A program made the translations under genes and the position numbers. The notes below the pieces were generated by a model. The model ran no database searches. It was not told where the DNA came from and saw only the letters and a list, made by a program, of their open reading frames with translations. Shown in pieces: positions 10,758 through 22,418 of a stretch of DNA of 64,000 nt. Numbering within the stretch: position 1 is the stretch's first letter; each line of letters begins with the position of its first letter. Location: positions 186,001-250,000 of the forward strand of contig JAQFVV010000450.1 of the NCBI GenBank assembly GCA_028023455.1, written 5' to 3'. The stretch is from Epiperipatus broadwayi (Eukaryota > Onychophora > Udeonychophora > Euonychophora > Peripatidae).

Positions 10758-11744
10758 ATATATATAATTTTAAATAACACTACAATAATGCTATAACAGG
10801 AAATGAGACATATTCCCTCTAATCATTTGATAATAAAATGGCAGCCATCTTTTGATTACAGCAGTGTCAGATAACTAGAATGAGTATGCTTCATTTACAA
10901 CAATAGCATTACTTTTTAGACAATCTATTTAACACTATTTTGGAAAATGTTCCCATTACATTGCTCCAAAATCATTTACACACATTTTGACTTAATTTGA
11001 ATCCAAGACCCAATTTATTATCATTCTTTAGTAAACACTACACTAATAAAAATGATGCACTACAATTGATAAACCATTAAGTGTTATACCCATTTAAACC
11101 CCAACCTAATTATACAATAAATATGTATTTGAATTAGATTATGTAAGGCATACGATGATAACTAACCTGCATTAAAATTATCTTGTTAATTGTGATGTAA
11201 TTCTGACACATTTCAGCAATATGAGTGAAATATGATCACATAGAGTCAACACAAGCAAGAAATGAAAGTTTATGTTAAAAGAAATATTTTTTTATTGTTA
11301 TTAACATATTATCTATATACAATAATCATTATTAATGACATAAACAATAGACCTAAATCAAAATCATGAACTTAATATTAAAAGTCATCTGAAATTATCT
11401 TAGATAAAACATCCTCATGTGAATAGGAAAAAGAAAAGCAATGAACTTCTCTGAATCGAGATAAAACTTCTCATTAGCTGAATAACCCACATAAATTTAA
11501 AGAGAGAATTTGAATAAAAATACCAGTCACTACTGAATAGAAATAGTCATAAAAAACAAATACTTGACTATTTGACAAAGTAAGAAAAGCATATAGAGTT
11601 AAAACTAGCTAACTGAAAAATTTGAAAGTGAAATCTTCAAAATTAAATTCGAATTATTTGAATTTCCAAAGTATTGTTAACTCTAAATCATACATCAAAT
11701 AATCTACAATTAAAAATATCTAATAGTATAAGAAAAAATTGCTC
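10758..11744. other. AT-rich spacer, nothing recognised
   Basis: No recognisable coding or repeat structure. The segment around 10840 (AAATGGCAGCCATCTTTTG) is slightly less A/T-rich. Confidence 0.45.
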
Positions 11745-12708
11745 TTAACCTTTCCAATGTCAAAAATTCTGCTTGGTTGAGTGAGATAAATCTCCATACT
11801 TTTGATTGGTCAATTACAGAGTTAGACATAAAAATATATTCATCTTTTAATATTATATTTGTTTTAGTTTAGTTTGTAAAAAGAAAATTAATAATTTGTC
11901 TGAATATGAAAGTGAACGAAAGTTTTTCCAAAAATAAATTTCTATTTATAATTATAAAAATATTTTATAGTGGAGAACCTCAAAAGAACGTTCATAATCT
12001 ATTAGAAAATGTTGATATGTCAGTGATTTTCTTTCTCAATTTACGATCATATAAAAGTAAATAACTTTTTTTACTAAAATCTTACTATTTTTCTAAAATA
12101 ATTATATTTTCAGCATATTTTATCAAAATAATTTATAATATGTAAAAAAAATACCAAAAAATATTCTAAAACATTCATTTTCATTTGGAAATCAAATAAA
12201 GAGCTTGGGGCAATGAAAATTGTTGACAAGTGTCAAAATTGTTGTCAAGCACTGATTTCTTTTTCAATTTACATTCATGTAAAAGTAAAGAATTTTTACT
12301 AAAATCTTAACTATTTTTCTAAAACAATTATATTTTCAACACATTTTATCAAAATAATTTATAATATGTAAAAAAATATAAAAAAAGCACTCTAAAACAT
12401 TCATTTGCATTTTGAAAATCAAAGAAGTTGGAACAGTGAAAATTATTAACAGGCGCTCTTATTTTGTTCGAAATGAGAACCAACCAATCAGCATCTAATA
12501 AAGCCTGCCTTCTCCCATTGGTATAGTTTCAAATTGTGATATTATTGATTTTTTACTTGTAAAATAATTATAGAGAGGGGACTATCTTACGGTACTTTTT
12601 AAGCTTTAAAAAAAGCATAAAAACACTATGGCAGCATAAAAAATGACGGTTTTCGAGCAACTTGAAGCCATGACCATCTTACATCGGAGAACACCATTAA
12701 AAGATTAA
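11745..12708. mobile_element. TTAA-bounded non-autonomous element (subfamily A)
   Basis: Starts TTAACCTTTCCAATG and ends in the complement of TTAATCTTTTAATGG, so the ends are short imperfect inverted repeats beginning at TTAA. That is the target site of piggyBac-type (and Kolobok-type) transposons. The body aligns over most of its length with 52517-53289, including GAACGAAAGT.TTTCCAAAAATAA and the CCAACCAATCAGCAT region. No transposase frame is present. It contains an internal duplication of about 230 bp that the 52.5 kb copy lacks. Confidence 0.65.
12018..12440. repeat. Internal tandem duplication, about 230 bp unit
   Basis: The block from CAGTGATTTTCTTTCTCAATTTAC (only the general pattern is conserved) through TATTTTCAGCATATTTTATC and AAAACATTCATTT recurs once, beginning near 12250, with about 10 percent differences. 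It lies wholly inside the TTAA element. Confidence 0.75.
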
Positions 12709-14125
12709 TTCATTCAGTTATTTTAATAAAATTATATAAATATCTATAAACACAACCATGGATTGCTAAGTGCAAAAGCTACATCGAGGAAAGAAAGTTG
12801 TAGCTCATGGATCTATAACTGTCAGAACTGGAATGAAATTGACATAGCACTTTACACCTGTGCCATGAAACATCAAGTTGACTCTTAGTAAATGGATCCA
12901 AAAACTCTCCACTTCAAAGCAGAAGTTCTATGGATATAAAGAATAAATGACTTAATGGATGTTTTAGACCACTCACATTTTACTATCTATACCCGAAATG
13001 GATTAACGAAGATTATTAGAATGACTCACTTATGAACTTTGAAACAACTTTAGGTTGATGTCATGAATTTATTTATTTGTATATTTTGTGTAAATGTTTT
13101 CGTTCATATCTTTCCTTTAATATGGTTACAAAGAGGAGGAAATAAGTATTAATATGTAACATAATTGAGAAATATTATTGTCATTATTGTAAGTAAAATA
13201 AAATATAGGTTACAATGAAGACTTGCTTGCATACAAATCTGATCATTATCCAAGGAAAGGTAAAATTTTACTTAATACATATTTATTCCAAACATTTGTA
13301 CAAGTGCATCATTATATATTTTTCTTTGTTTATACTAATATTTTGTTAAATGTTTTCAGTACACTTGGCTAAGTATTTCTATCATAAATGTCCTTTCTTA
13401 TCTGTATCATAACAACAGTATATAACAGAAGGATCTCATATAATCACTATGACAGATCAGAATTTAATATATCAAGTTAATGAAAATAAAATGAATTATG
13501 ATTTTCATATAATAATATAGCAAGCAAGTATGACTGAAACAACCATAAACATAAAATAAATTTTGTTTATATTAATGTACATATGTATGCATCTATTTGT
13601 ATGCCAATAAATAAGTTTCCAAGGATTATTACCAAATTAATTATGGTTTGGATTTATTAAAATATCAATTAGATCATTTTAAAGAAGGATAAAATGATGC
13701 TTGTTATTTGGCGTCAAGTAAATATGAATATTGCTATAACCTACACTGGATTATTCAATTTAATAAATTTTGTATATTTTAAAAGATAACAAAAAAAAAC
13801 TCTTGGGAATTATTATATCTTTGAAAATTTCATCATTAAAGATTGTTGAACTTTTTGTGTATAAACATTGGACTATGTAACAATAGAGAGCAATAAAAAC
13901 CAATTTTTCTTCCAAAAATTAGTGCCAAATGCATATTTTTTTGGAGCTAAAATTTTAAATATGCAATTTTCTACAAAATAAGTGTAAAATGACGATTCTG
14001 CAGCTAAAATTGGCAGAGATGGTGCATGGACGGTTCTTAGGCCCAATAAGCAGTTGAAGGATTTTAAAAATACACCTGGGTTAATGTGATTTTGAAGTTA
14101 TGTGATTCACGTTTCTTTGGAAGTC
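12709..14125. other. Spacer, no gene recognised
   Basis: 12750-13010 is a little richer in G+C than its surroundings but has stops in all frames. No repeat partner was found. Confidence 0.45.
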
Positions 14126-14219
14126 GAACTCCGATAATGCGCTATTACTTTAAATAATAAATTTCGCACACTTACGTCACATTGAAACTAATAGCACATT
14201 ATTGGAATTTGACTTTCAT
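14126..14219. mobile_element. Miniature inverted-repeat element
   Basis: Arms of about 30 bp (14126-14157 and 14188-14219) share GAAGTC.AACTCCGATAATGC and pair with a few mismatches around a short spacer. The arm is the same sequence as the termini of the foldback element at 55.4-55.8 kb, so this is probably a reduced derivative of that family. Confidence 0.6.
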
Positions 14220-16683
14220 CTTAGTAATTTCAATATTTTCAGTGCTTTACAATAGTAAGATTTTATGCAATAATGAAATTAAAATAATGATTTCCACATT
14301 TTATGTATACCCACATTAAATTTTACAAGATTATAATGCAAATTTGTTCAAACATTGTGCATGTTAATTTTGCATTTTAAATCACATTCTGTTTTTGCTT
14401 TTTAAAAAAGAACGTAATCAATTATTAATCATTTAGTGTCCGCAAGTTTATTTTTAAAAGGTGAGTAATAGCAGTGGGCACAATTAAAGTTGACAATTAA
14501 AAATTAAACTCTGATTAATTGTAATTAACAATTTAAAAATTACTTAAGGCGATCTGAAATTAATGTGATGTGAAATGAAATTTGATTTTTAAATGGAATT
14601 GAAAATTAAAAAATTAAAGACAAAAATAAGAATTTAATTTTTGGTTGTTAGATTAATTACTAATTATGTTGTCACCAGAAAACCATTAACACAATATGAG
14701 AGTGAAGTTGGCGCTAGTTGTACTTCCTCTTGTGAAGAATCTGATTTTTTACCAGTTTGCAAATGAACCTGTTTATCGGCAAATAGGGATAATAATTAAA
14801 ACATGTATAAAAAATGTAAATTACTGTAAATTATGCATAAAAATATATTGTTTTGAATAAAATTAAATATTATAGTTAAAAAAAGTTTGTCTTGTATCAA
14901 TTTTTTCCAAATTTGAAATTTTTTATTAGTCATATTTTATTTCCTTATTTTTTTTGCCCGAATTTTAAAGTAATTTTACGTTGTTGCTTTGCTTTTATGC
15001 GATTTTTGAAAAATCACAGCCCATATCCTCCCTTTTTCAAGGTAAGTTACGTCTATTTTTGTGCGATTTCTTTTGTGTGTGTTTTCTGAGGAACCTATCT
15101 ATCGCGTAAAACGAGACCCAGGTGTATTTGTTTCAAGTTATTATTTAATTGCTTCTTAAGAATTTGTTTACTTACTTAAATAAGATATATTATTCCTATA
15201 ATTTAATATCTTAATAGGATCCACGTGAATTTTTAAACATTAATGCTAATAAAAACATTATATAAATTTTGTTCGTAATTTATTAAAGAATTTATAATAT
15301 TTCTTTAAATGAATTGAAATTAAATTAATGCAAAACATTAAAACTAATTCTAAGACTTAATTTTGCAAAAATTATAGTTCTAATTTGATCTGTAAAAGCA
15401 TCTGCTTTTTTAATATCAAAATTCTAATCTATCTGCCCATTTACTTACTTCAAAATTATCTCAAGATGAGTATATACTATTCAGTATACCACTATTTATT
15501 TAAAACACCGTTTATTATTATTAAAATTCAAAGTTTCAAACAATACAAACGTGTACTTTTTCAAATAAATACTAGATAAGAAAATATATAAATATTATAT
15601 AATCAATTTTTGTTTTGAGATGAAAGTGTAAATGATTTAATTATATATATAAAATTTCATTCTAGAAAAATCTTTATTAAATAGATAATTAAGAACAAAT
15701 ATGATATCTTCTATTTTGACTTGTAAAAATCTTGGAGGATGTTACTCTAAGTATTTTCAGTAAAGAGTTAAAATTGGCTAGATTTTAAAATGGATATTCA
15801 CTACCATAAAAAACCTCATCTTTCAGACAAGTTCATTAAAAAAGATTAATTCTATAAACTTATCATGTTAGAATTTCAATTTCTTTTTTGTTTAAAAAAA
15901 CGAAAGAATGAAAACCTACCATCATGAATTTAAACATTATTTTTATTGGATAATGCCTCTTTTTTAACAAAACCAAGAAGGAGGAAGGGGGAAGAGTGAA
16001 ACAACACTAAGATTTCATTAATTTAATATTATGCAAAAGCATGATAAATTAGTAAAATCCTACAAATAAATTATATTTTCAAAAACAACATTTTAAATGG
16101 TTTATGAAAGTTCATTTTGTATATTCTTTAAAAAAATTTAAAGATATACTTAGAATCATAATTATTTTCTCAACTACAACCTCCAAGAACACAATAGCAT
16201 TTTGCTTAAAATGCAATACTTATAATATCTTTTGTCACATCACTTAATTCCTCTTTTATTATCACTGCTACCAAATAAAACCGAATCATCGGAAACTATT
16301 TCTCCATTAATTACAAAAATGCTGTGATCTGTAATTTTGAAGTTCTGTGATAGTTTTGTAGTGGAATTAGAAAAAAAGTATTTAAACAGTCTGAAGTTCT
16401 GCATCAATAAATTCTAATCAATAATTTCAAATCATTTTAAATATTACGTTTCTAATAATTCTTACCCTTTTCTCTGTTATCCTTTTATTCACATTGAGAA
16501 CACTCACGTAAATGTGTACTTTACTGAAACTATTATTGCCAATGATATAAAATAGTGAAAATACAACAGTTGATAATAATAGTTTTGGTTGTTAAAAATT
16601 TAAATATTCTATATGATGAAATTTTTTCTATGAGCATATTAAACTAATTTACTGACAATTCAATAATATATTATCACCTAATA
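14220..16683. other. AT-rich spacer, nothing recognised
   Basis: Open frames at 14892-15089 and 15385-15579 (64-65 codons) lack domains. 14480-14660 is a string of AATTAAAAATT-like words. Confidence 0.45.
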
Positions 16684-16790
16684 CAGCGGTGTACAATCTG
16701 AGAGTCACGACCCCTCAAGGTATGGCAGAAAAATTGTTGGGGGTTGTGAAAAATTTCAGAAGTTCTCATGTTGGATAATAAATTTTTAAT
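16684..16790 (+). mobile_element. Possible hAT-type terminus
   Basis: CAGCGGTGTACAATCTGAGA followed by GTCACGACCCC resembles the CAG.GGT.T.CAA start of many hAT elements. No matching right terminus or 8 bp duplication was located, so this may be a truncated end. Confidence 0.35.
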
Positions 16791-17206
16791 TGAAAAAACA
16801 AAAATCTAAACACTATTAAAACATATATGAAAACTGCTCAACTCAATATTGTGTGACTGACCACTTTTGTGTTTAAACATTTCCTTCTTTATATTCCAAT
16901 CCCTTTTGTATAAACAGCACATCATAGCACATATATAGCTCTCATTTCTCTTGTTCACTTTCAGAGCACTTATTTTTTGTGCTAGTATCCTCCTAATATT
17001 GATACGTGGTAATACATCATTGAATGTACACATTTTCTAAAACAGCCATAAAAAGTTGTAATTGCTACAAATCAACAGATTTATTAAAAAGCAAGTATTA
17101 TTATACATTTTTTTTGCTAATGTACAGTTTTTTCAAAGATCTTATATCAAATCATATAAACTGAAATATAATATAAAGATAAATATTTGTATGTAGTAAA
17201 ACAATT
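16791..17206. other. Spacer, unassigned
   Basis: A 75-codon minus-strand frame (16806-17033) has no recognisable motif. It may belong to the element whose possible terminus precedes it. Confidence 0.35.
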
Positions 17207-19177
17207 GGTTCTAGTAAACTATTAACTGTGCAGCCTTTGGTGGTGCTGTTTCTAGTTAAAAACAGAGCGTTATAACATTACCGGGCCGCTAGATTGTTTT
17301 TATCTAATAGATCGTATTTTGACATACTGCTGTAATTTTTTTTTTTAATATTTAATATATTGTTGTTGTTTGTTTTGGACATAATTATTTTTTTGGCTTT
17401 CATTTGATAAATTTAAAACTATAAAGGAAACTTTGACCTTTTTTTTGGATCGCAAAAGTAGATAATTTTTGACATACGCCTTTATTTTTTTGGGGGGGGG
17501 GGGATTTCCATTCTATATCTACTGTTTCTTTTTTACAGATGTCTTTTATTTTTTTGTTTTGGATTTGATACATTTCAAAGTATAAGGGATAGTTTTAACT
17601 TTTTTTTGGAATATCTCAAATATACACAATTTGCTTTACATACGACTTTCTTTTTTTTTGTTGTTGTCATTTAAAATTAGAATCGACACTTTTTTTTTGA
17701 ATTATGTTAAAAATGAGGGGGTTTGCTGTTGATTGATTTAGCAAAAAAAATTCAAACCTGTCCGACAAACTCCGCCTCAGATGTCCGTTTTTGCTTATAA
17801 ACGAAAAGAATTGTTTGGTATTTTATCTTACATTTATAAATACGGGGTTTTTTTTTTGGGTGGCGTGTTTTGATTTTTTTGTGTTTTTTTTTAATAATAA
17901 CAAATAAAACGGGGTTTTGATTTTTTTGTTTTTTTAAACAATAATAAATAAAATGGGACTTCTTTTTTCTCTTAGATTTATAAATACAGGTTTTTATTTT
18001 TGGCAGCGGGTTTTGATTTTTTTGCTTTTTTTAATAATAACAAATAAAACGTCAAAAACAAAAACCAAAAAGTCAATCGCGGTATTGTTTTTTTAATACA
18101 AAAAATATGTATGTTAACCGGTTTTGTTACATTCTGTAGGATTTATTTATTTATCTTTTTTAAGAGTCGTACAAGTTTGTTAAAGATTTTTTGTTTTCAT
18201 AACAAATAAAACGTCCGGTATTTTTATTCTTTTTTAACAACAAAAATTAGCTCGGGTTCATTTTTAAAATCTACTTAACGTGCTGTTTATTGATTTAAAA
18301 CAACAACAAAAAAAACCTCTTTTTGCTTCTAAATGGAACGAATAGGTATGTCAAAAGAAGAATTTTTTTTTTTTTTAAAAAAATCAATCAATCAAGAGAT
18401 GTCCAACAAACTATGCCGCCCCTTTTTAACACTGTCATTCTGTGTGTTAATTACATGATTTACAGATAAAAATAATCGCAAACAAAACACAATTCTTTCC
18501 AGAAAATAAATTTATTAACCACATATGACTGAACTAAATCAACTGTAATGAATGGCAGGATGTTTTGGGCTTGCAAAAACGCAACTGCCGCACTTTCTCT
18601 GTTTGGGACGTCCCACAAATATAATAACGTGGTAGACATTTTGTTCTTCTTTTTCAACTCTCGTCCGAGTCATGACAGAAATGATATTTTTCCGCAAACA
18701 ACTCCAATCGTCTGCCAGAGAGCTTGAGAAATTTTATTTTGTCTTTTTTGACCCCCAAAAAAGCCAAAATTAGCCCCCAAAATTTTTTTTTGACAAATAT
18801 CAATAATATGCTGAAAATTACAAGTACACAAAAATCTTTCAGTTGGGAAATACAGAAAATCATAAACATCAACAAATAAACACTTGAAAAAGATGACAAT
18901 GCTCACACTCTCATCTTAAATTCTAGCGACAATACAAATTCTGTCAATATGCATAGGAATTCAACCCGCAATGAAATCAACGGCAAACTATACAATCATA
19001 GTATTGTTAGTAGACATAGTGTTATTGAACGCGGATGAATTGGCCACGTATTATAACCACTACATACAATCTACTCGTATATTAGCCATAAGTTCGGCCG
19101 CGAAAGTGGTATAATTCTGTGTTTTTACACAGAAACAGCGCCACCAAAGGCTGCACAATTAATAGTTTACTGGAACC
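17207..19177. mobile_element. Large T-rich element with inverted termini (copy A)
   Basis: Arms of about 56 bp (17207-17262 and 19121-19177) pair with few mismatches and contain GTGCAGCCTTTGGTGG. TTAA occurs inside both arms (17222 and 19159), but pairing continues about 15 bp beyond it, so TTAA may not be the true edge. Inside each end are GC-richer motifs: TTACCGGGCCGC at the left, CGGCCGCG plus a GTGTTTTTACAC hairpin at the right. The interior is dominated by T-runs, with repeated GTTTTGATTTTTTTG and AATAACAAATAAAAC words (near 17867, 17915 and 18007). Minus-strand frames at 18460-18906 carry no domain. It shares its subterminal motifs with 57098-58807, in inverse orientation. Confidence 0.65.
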
Positions 19178-19423
19178 AAACAATTTTTATTATTACTATC
19201 CATATATGCTTGTAATAGGAGGGTAAAAACATATAATGGGTTGTAAAAGTTCAGTCTGATATAAGTGTCGCAAAAGTAAAGTTGCGCATCACAACTTATG
19301 TAAGAAAGGCATGAACAATATTAGGCACCTGCTACTTGGATGTAAATGCTTACAAGCAGAAAGAGTACAAATAATGAAGTTGTGGGAGAATAAATATAAA
19401 CTAAGTGATTATACAGAAAGTGG
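19178..19423. other. Spacer, unassigned
   Basis: Mixed sequence without a recognisable frame. Confidence 0.35.
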
Positions 19424-20013
19424 GTTCTTGGTAGAGGGAACAGACATCCCAATTTTTCGTGATTTGTCCCCTATTTTTGATTAGATGCCCCAGTGTCCCC
19501 GAAATGTCTTTTCAGGACTATAGTATGTTCCGATTTCCAAATAATCGTAATTATTATTTGTCTTACATAAATAATTCATTGCAAAAATGATAGTTTCTTG
19601 GCCCTCTCTATCCATTTCAGACTCTACAGTAATATTATAAAAACTTCAGACAAATTCCAACACCAAAACAAAGATCGCTATTATGTTTTATGGCCAGGTT
19701 CTGCATCCAACCTCACCTTGGAGCATGCATAGTTAAATTTTTGTACGCTAAAATTTGAACTGCGCTTGCACCTGCTTTGATTGACAATGTGGTTTTCTAG
19801 TTCTTTGTTGATATTAATTTTTTTATAGTTATAAAATTAATAAGAATATTAATAATCCTAAACAATAGACAACATGCCAAAGAGGAAGTGTATTTACAAC
19901 AATGAATATACACAGAAATGGAGTTTTATAAAAAAAGGACGCAATGCTGTAAAAATGATTGGTCGTTATGTTCTGATTTTTGATCGAACCAATCTGGTCC
20001 CCCTAGTTCTTGG
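19424..20013 (+). mobile_element. hAT non-autonomous element with exact 8 bp TSD
   Basis: The 574 bp element 19432-20005 is flanked by GTTCTTGG on both sides (19424-19431 and 20006-20013), the 8 bp duplication expected for the hAT superfamily. Termini are TAGAGGGAACAGAC and, inverted, TAGGGGGACCAGAT. It aligns nearly end to end, inverted, with 63167-63746. The interior keeps the beginning of a hAT-type reading frame but lacks the transposase body, so it must have depended on an autonomous relative. Confidence 0.85.
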
Positions 20014-20110
20014 TCATTATAACGGGCCTGGAAAAGATAAGGAGGATCTAGATTTAAAGGCAATGGAGTGGACAAAGATAATGTTGTGGAAATGTGATGG
20101 AGCAGGATAG
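19874..20110 (+). pseudogene. Truncated start of a hAT/BED-type transposase frame
   Basis: The frame opens MPKRKCIYNNEYTQKWSFIK, which resembles the N-terminus of hAT-derived, ZBED-like proteins (MPKRKC, then a W.F.K motif). Only about the first 25-30 residues look like this. The zinc-binding BED residues and all catalytic regions are absent. From residue 44 the frame has left the element and runs into flanking DNA up to 20110. The 63 kb copy carries the same junction after the start, with an in-frame stop, so the deletion predates the spread of both copies. No function expected. Confidence 0.55.
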
Positions 20111-21114
20111 AGAAAAACTTAAGGTGGGGAATGGAAAGGGAAAGGAAGCAGGTTAACAGGTTTTTCTGGATATAGTGACTGAGAAATTCCTGAATTCGAT
20201 AAAAGACTAGCCATATCACATCACATTACCACTGACGTAATACATTATAAAATATTGAGAATTTTGCTCAATTGGACCACTCAATATTTACCAAAATATA
20301 AACGTTAAAAACAAATCTATTCCACATGAATTTTAATCATTTGCATGCTATGATAAAGTTTTATAATCAGCGGACAAATTTTATAAATGTGCACTCACTA
20401 TATATATATACATAATCATATAAGAATTTTTTATAAATGCTAAAAAGAAAACTTTGACACTTAGTATTTAATAATTTTATTTAATCGCTTCAGTATAAGT
20501 TTTATAAATATACAATTTACTTATAATAAATCAAAACTAAATTTAAAAGACTGGGTTAATTAGGAGTTTATTATTATTATTATTTTTGTGAGGGGGAGAG
20601 CAACATCTAAAGCAAGTTTTTTTTTCTTTTTAATTATTTATATTAGAATTAATGAAAAGGCAGAAATTATATTTTCAAACAGGTTAATGTCATAAGAATA
20701 ATAAAATAAACCGTCTCATAAATTAGAAAGGAGGAAAAAGTATACACAAAATTAACTGCATTCCTTTCATTCATACTAAATTTAATTTTCTTTTTAATTA
20801 TTATATTTTTTAAAAAATGAAGATTAGTTATTACGGTTTAAATACCAAATTAATATTACAAATAATATGATTTCTAATGAATTCAACGAAAGCTTTTTAA
20901 TGTTATTACAATATTGTTTTTGTTTAATTAGACATTCTTTTGTTTTTATAATTTACTTTTATTATTATTATTACATTATTATTATAATATTTTCTTGCGA
21001 AATGCAATTTCTCAACCTTGAAAGGTTTTATGTGCACACACATAATATTTGCATATAGACTCAAACAAAATATGATAACCCAGAAACTAAAGATTATCAA
21101 GTCATTATCTTTTT
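20014..21114. other. AT-rich spacer, nothing recognised
   Basis: Contains ATT trinucleotide repeats near 20570 and 20960. The 19926-20219 minus frame overlaps the hAT element antisense and is not a gene. Confidence 0.45.
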
Positions 21115-21234
21115 TTAACAGGCAAAACTCTCCATACAAGTAGTGCCACTCAGTGCCAACCAGAGTAATCAATGGAGGATGCCAGAAGGTTTTTTTTTGC
21201 ATAAAATCCCTATTTAATGCTTACTCATCCAATA

Positions 21235-21276
21235 TCCCCAGACTAGTTTCTGGTTTGTGGCCTTCTTCAGTGAGGA
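21235..21276 (-). ncRNA. Hammerhead ribozyme-like motif (R2)
   Basis: Minus strand: CTCCTCA, CTGAAGA (21270-21264), stem II AGGCCACAAACCA, GAAAC (21250-21246), TAGTC, TGGGGA. TCCTCA pairs with TGGGGA as stem I. One stem II pair is lost (C to A in the second strand). Stem III is the palindrome ACTAGT. Confidence 0.45.
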
Positions 21277-22044
21277 GCGTTGGATCTGAGAGCACTGCAC
21301 CTAGATTTTAGGATCTAATGCAACCCTCCCTTTTATTTCTACTTAACTACAAAACTATGAGAATAAAATTGGAAAACAATATTTTCAATCTAAGCTCAAT
21401 AGCTTATATAGTCATACGGGTCTGAACCTAGTTCAGTACCCATACATTTTGGTGTCTTTGGTTCTTTAACAACCATAGCCACCACTATCCTATTAAGCAA
21501 TATTGGTGTTAAACAACTAAACATCACATGATCACTATTTCTTATGCTAGCACATTACTGTTATTAAAACAGGCAAAACTCTCCATTCAGTAGGGCCACT
21601 CAGTGCCAACCAGAGTAATCAATGGATGACAGGTATTGGATATTGAATGAGTAGGCATTAGATATGGATTTTATGCACAAGCCTTCTGACATCCATTGAT
21701 TACTCTGGTTGGCACTGAGTGGCCCTACTGCATGGAGAGTTTTGCCTGTTTTAATAACAGTAATATGATAGCATAAGAAATAGTGATCATGTGATATTTA
21801 ATGGTTTAACACCAATCCTGCCTAATAGGATAGTGGTGCCTATGGTTGTTAAAGAGCCAAAGACAGCAAAATGTATGGATACTGAACTGGATTCAGACCC
21901 ATATGACTATTGAGCTTAGATTGAAAATATTATTGTGTTTTCAATTTTATTCTTATAGTTTTGTAGTTAAGTAGAGATAAAAGGTGACTGCTAGAGGGTT
22001 GCATTAAATCCTAAGATCTAGATGCAGTGTTCTCAGATTCAAAG

Positions 22045-22088
22045 TTCTTCACTGACGAAGGCCACAAGCCAGAAACTAGTCTGGGGAT
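22045..22088 (+). ncRNA. Hammerhead ribozyme-like motif (R2)
   Basis: TCTTCA, CTGACGA (22052-22058), stem II with GGC/GCC around a CACAA loop, GAAAC (22072-22076), TAGTC, TGGGGA. Stem I is TCTTCA with TGGGGA, including G-U pairs. Predicted cleavage follows C22081. The pair next to the core in stem II is A-A. A direct repeat of the downstream sequence begins at 21637, close to this cleavage point. Confidence 0.5.
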
Positions 22089-22418
22089 ATTGAATGAGTA
22101 GGCATTAGATAGGGATTTTATGCACAAGCCTTCTAGCATCCATTGATTACTCTGGTTGGCACTGAGTAGCATTACTGTATTGAGAGTTTTACCTGTTTTA
22201 ATAACAGTAATGTGCTAGCATAAGAAATAGTGATCACATGATCTTTTTTTAACTGTGGGAAATGAAATTTCAATCATTTTAATAAACATTCAGCATAAAC
22301 TCAGTCAAGAACATCACATGTTCTCAAGACTGGCTCAGAAATTAGGGCAAAATTTAATCCATATATTTAAAATTATGAATACAAGTATAATGTATATACT
22401 TAAAGTTTAGATGTAATT

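Larger units (their letters stand above)
21115..22243. mobile_element. R2 repeat, two copies head to head
   Basis: A minus-strand copy (21632 down to 21115) abuts a plus-strand copy (21637-22243). Each has a segment with ACTCTGGTTGGCACTGAGTG, GGAGAGTTTTGCCTGTT, a GTGATCAC.TGAT block, a 300 bp body and a hammerhead-like motif. In the plus copy, about 155 bp at 21637-21798 recur directly at 22084-22243, so it holds about 1.4 monomers of some 445 bp. The minus copy ends in TTAA and an A-run (read on the minus strand). The family recurs at 54 kb. No reading frame. Confidence 0.75.

Noticed and set aside
18460-18906. Minus-strand frames of 65-81 codons
   Set aside because: They lie inside the T-rich inverted-terminus element and lack motifs; overlapping frames of similar length arise from base composition.
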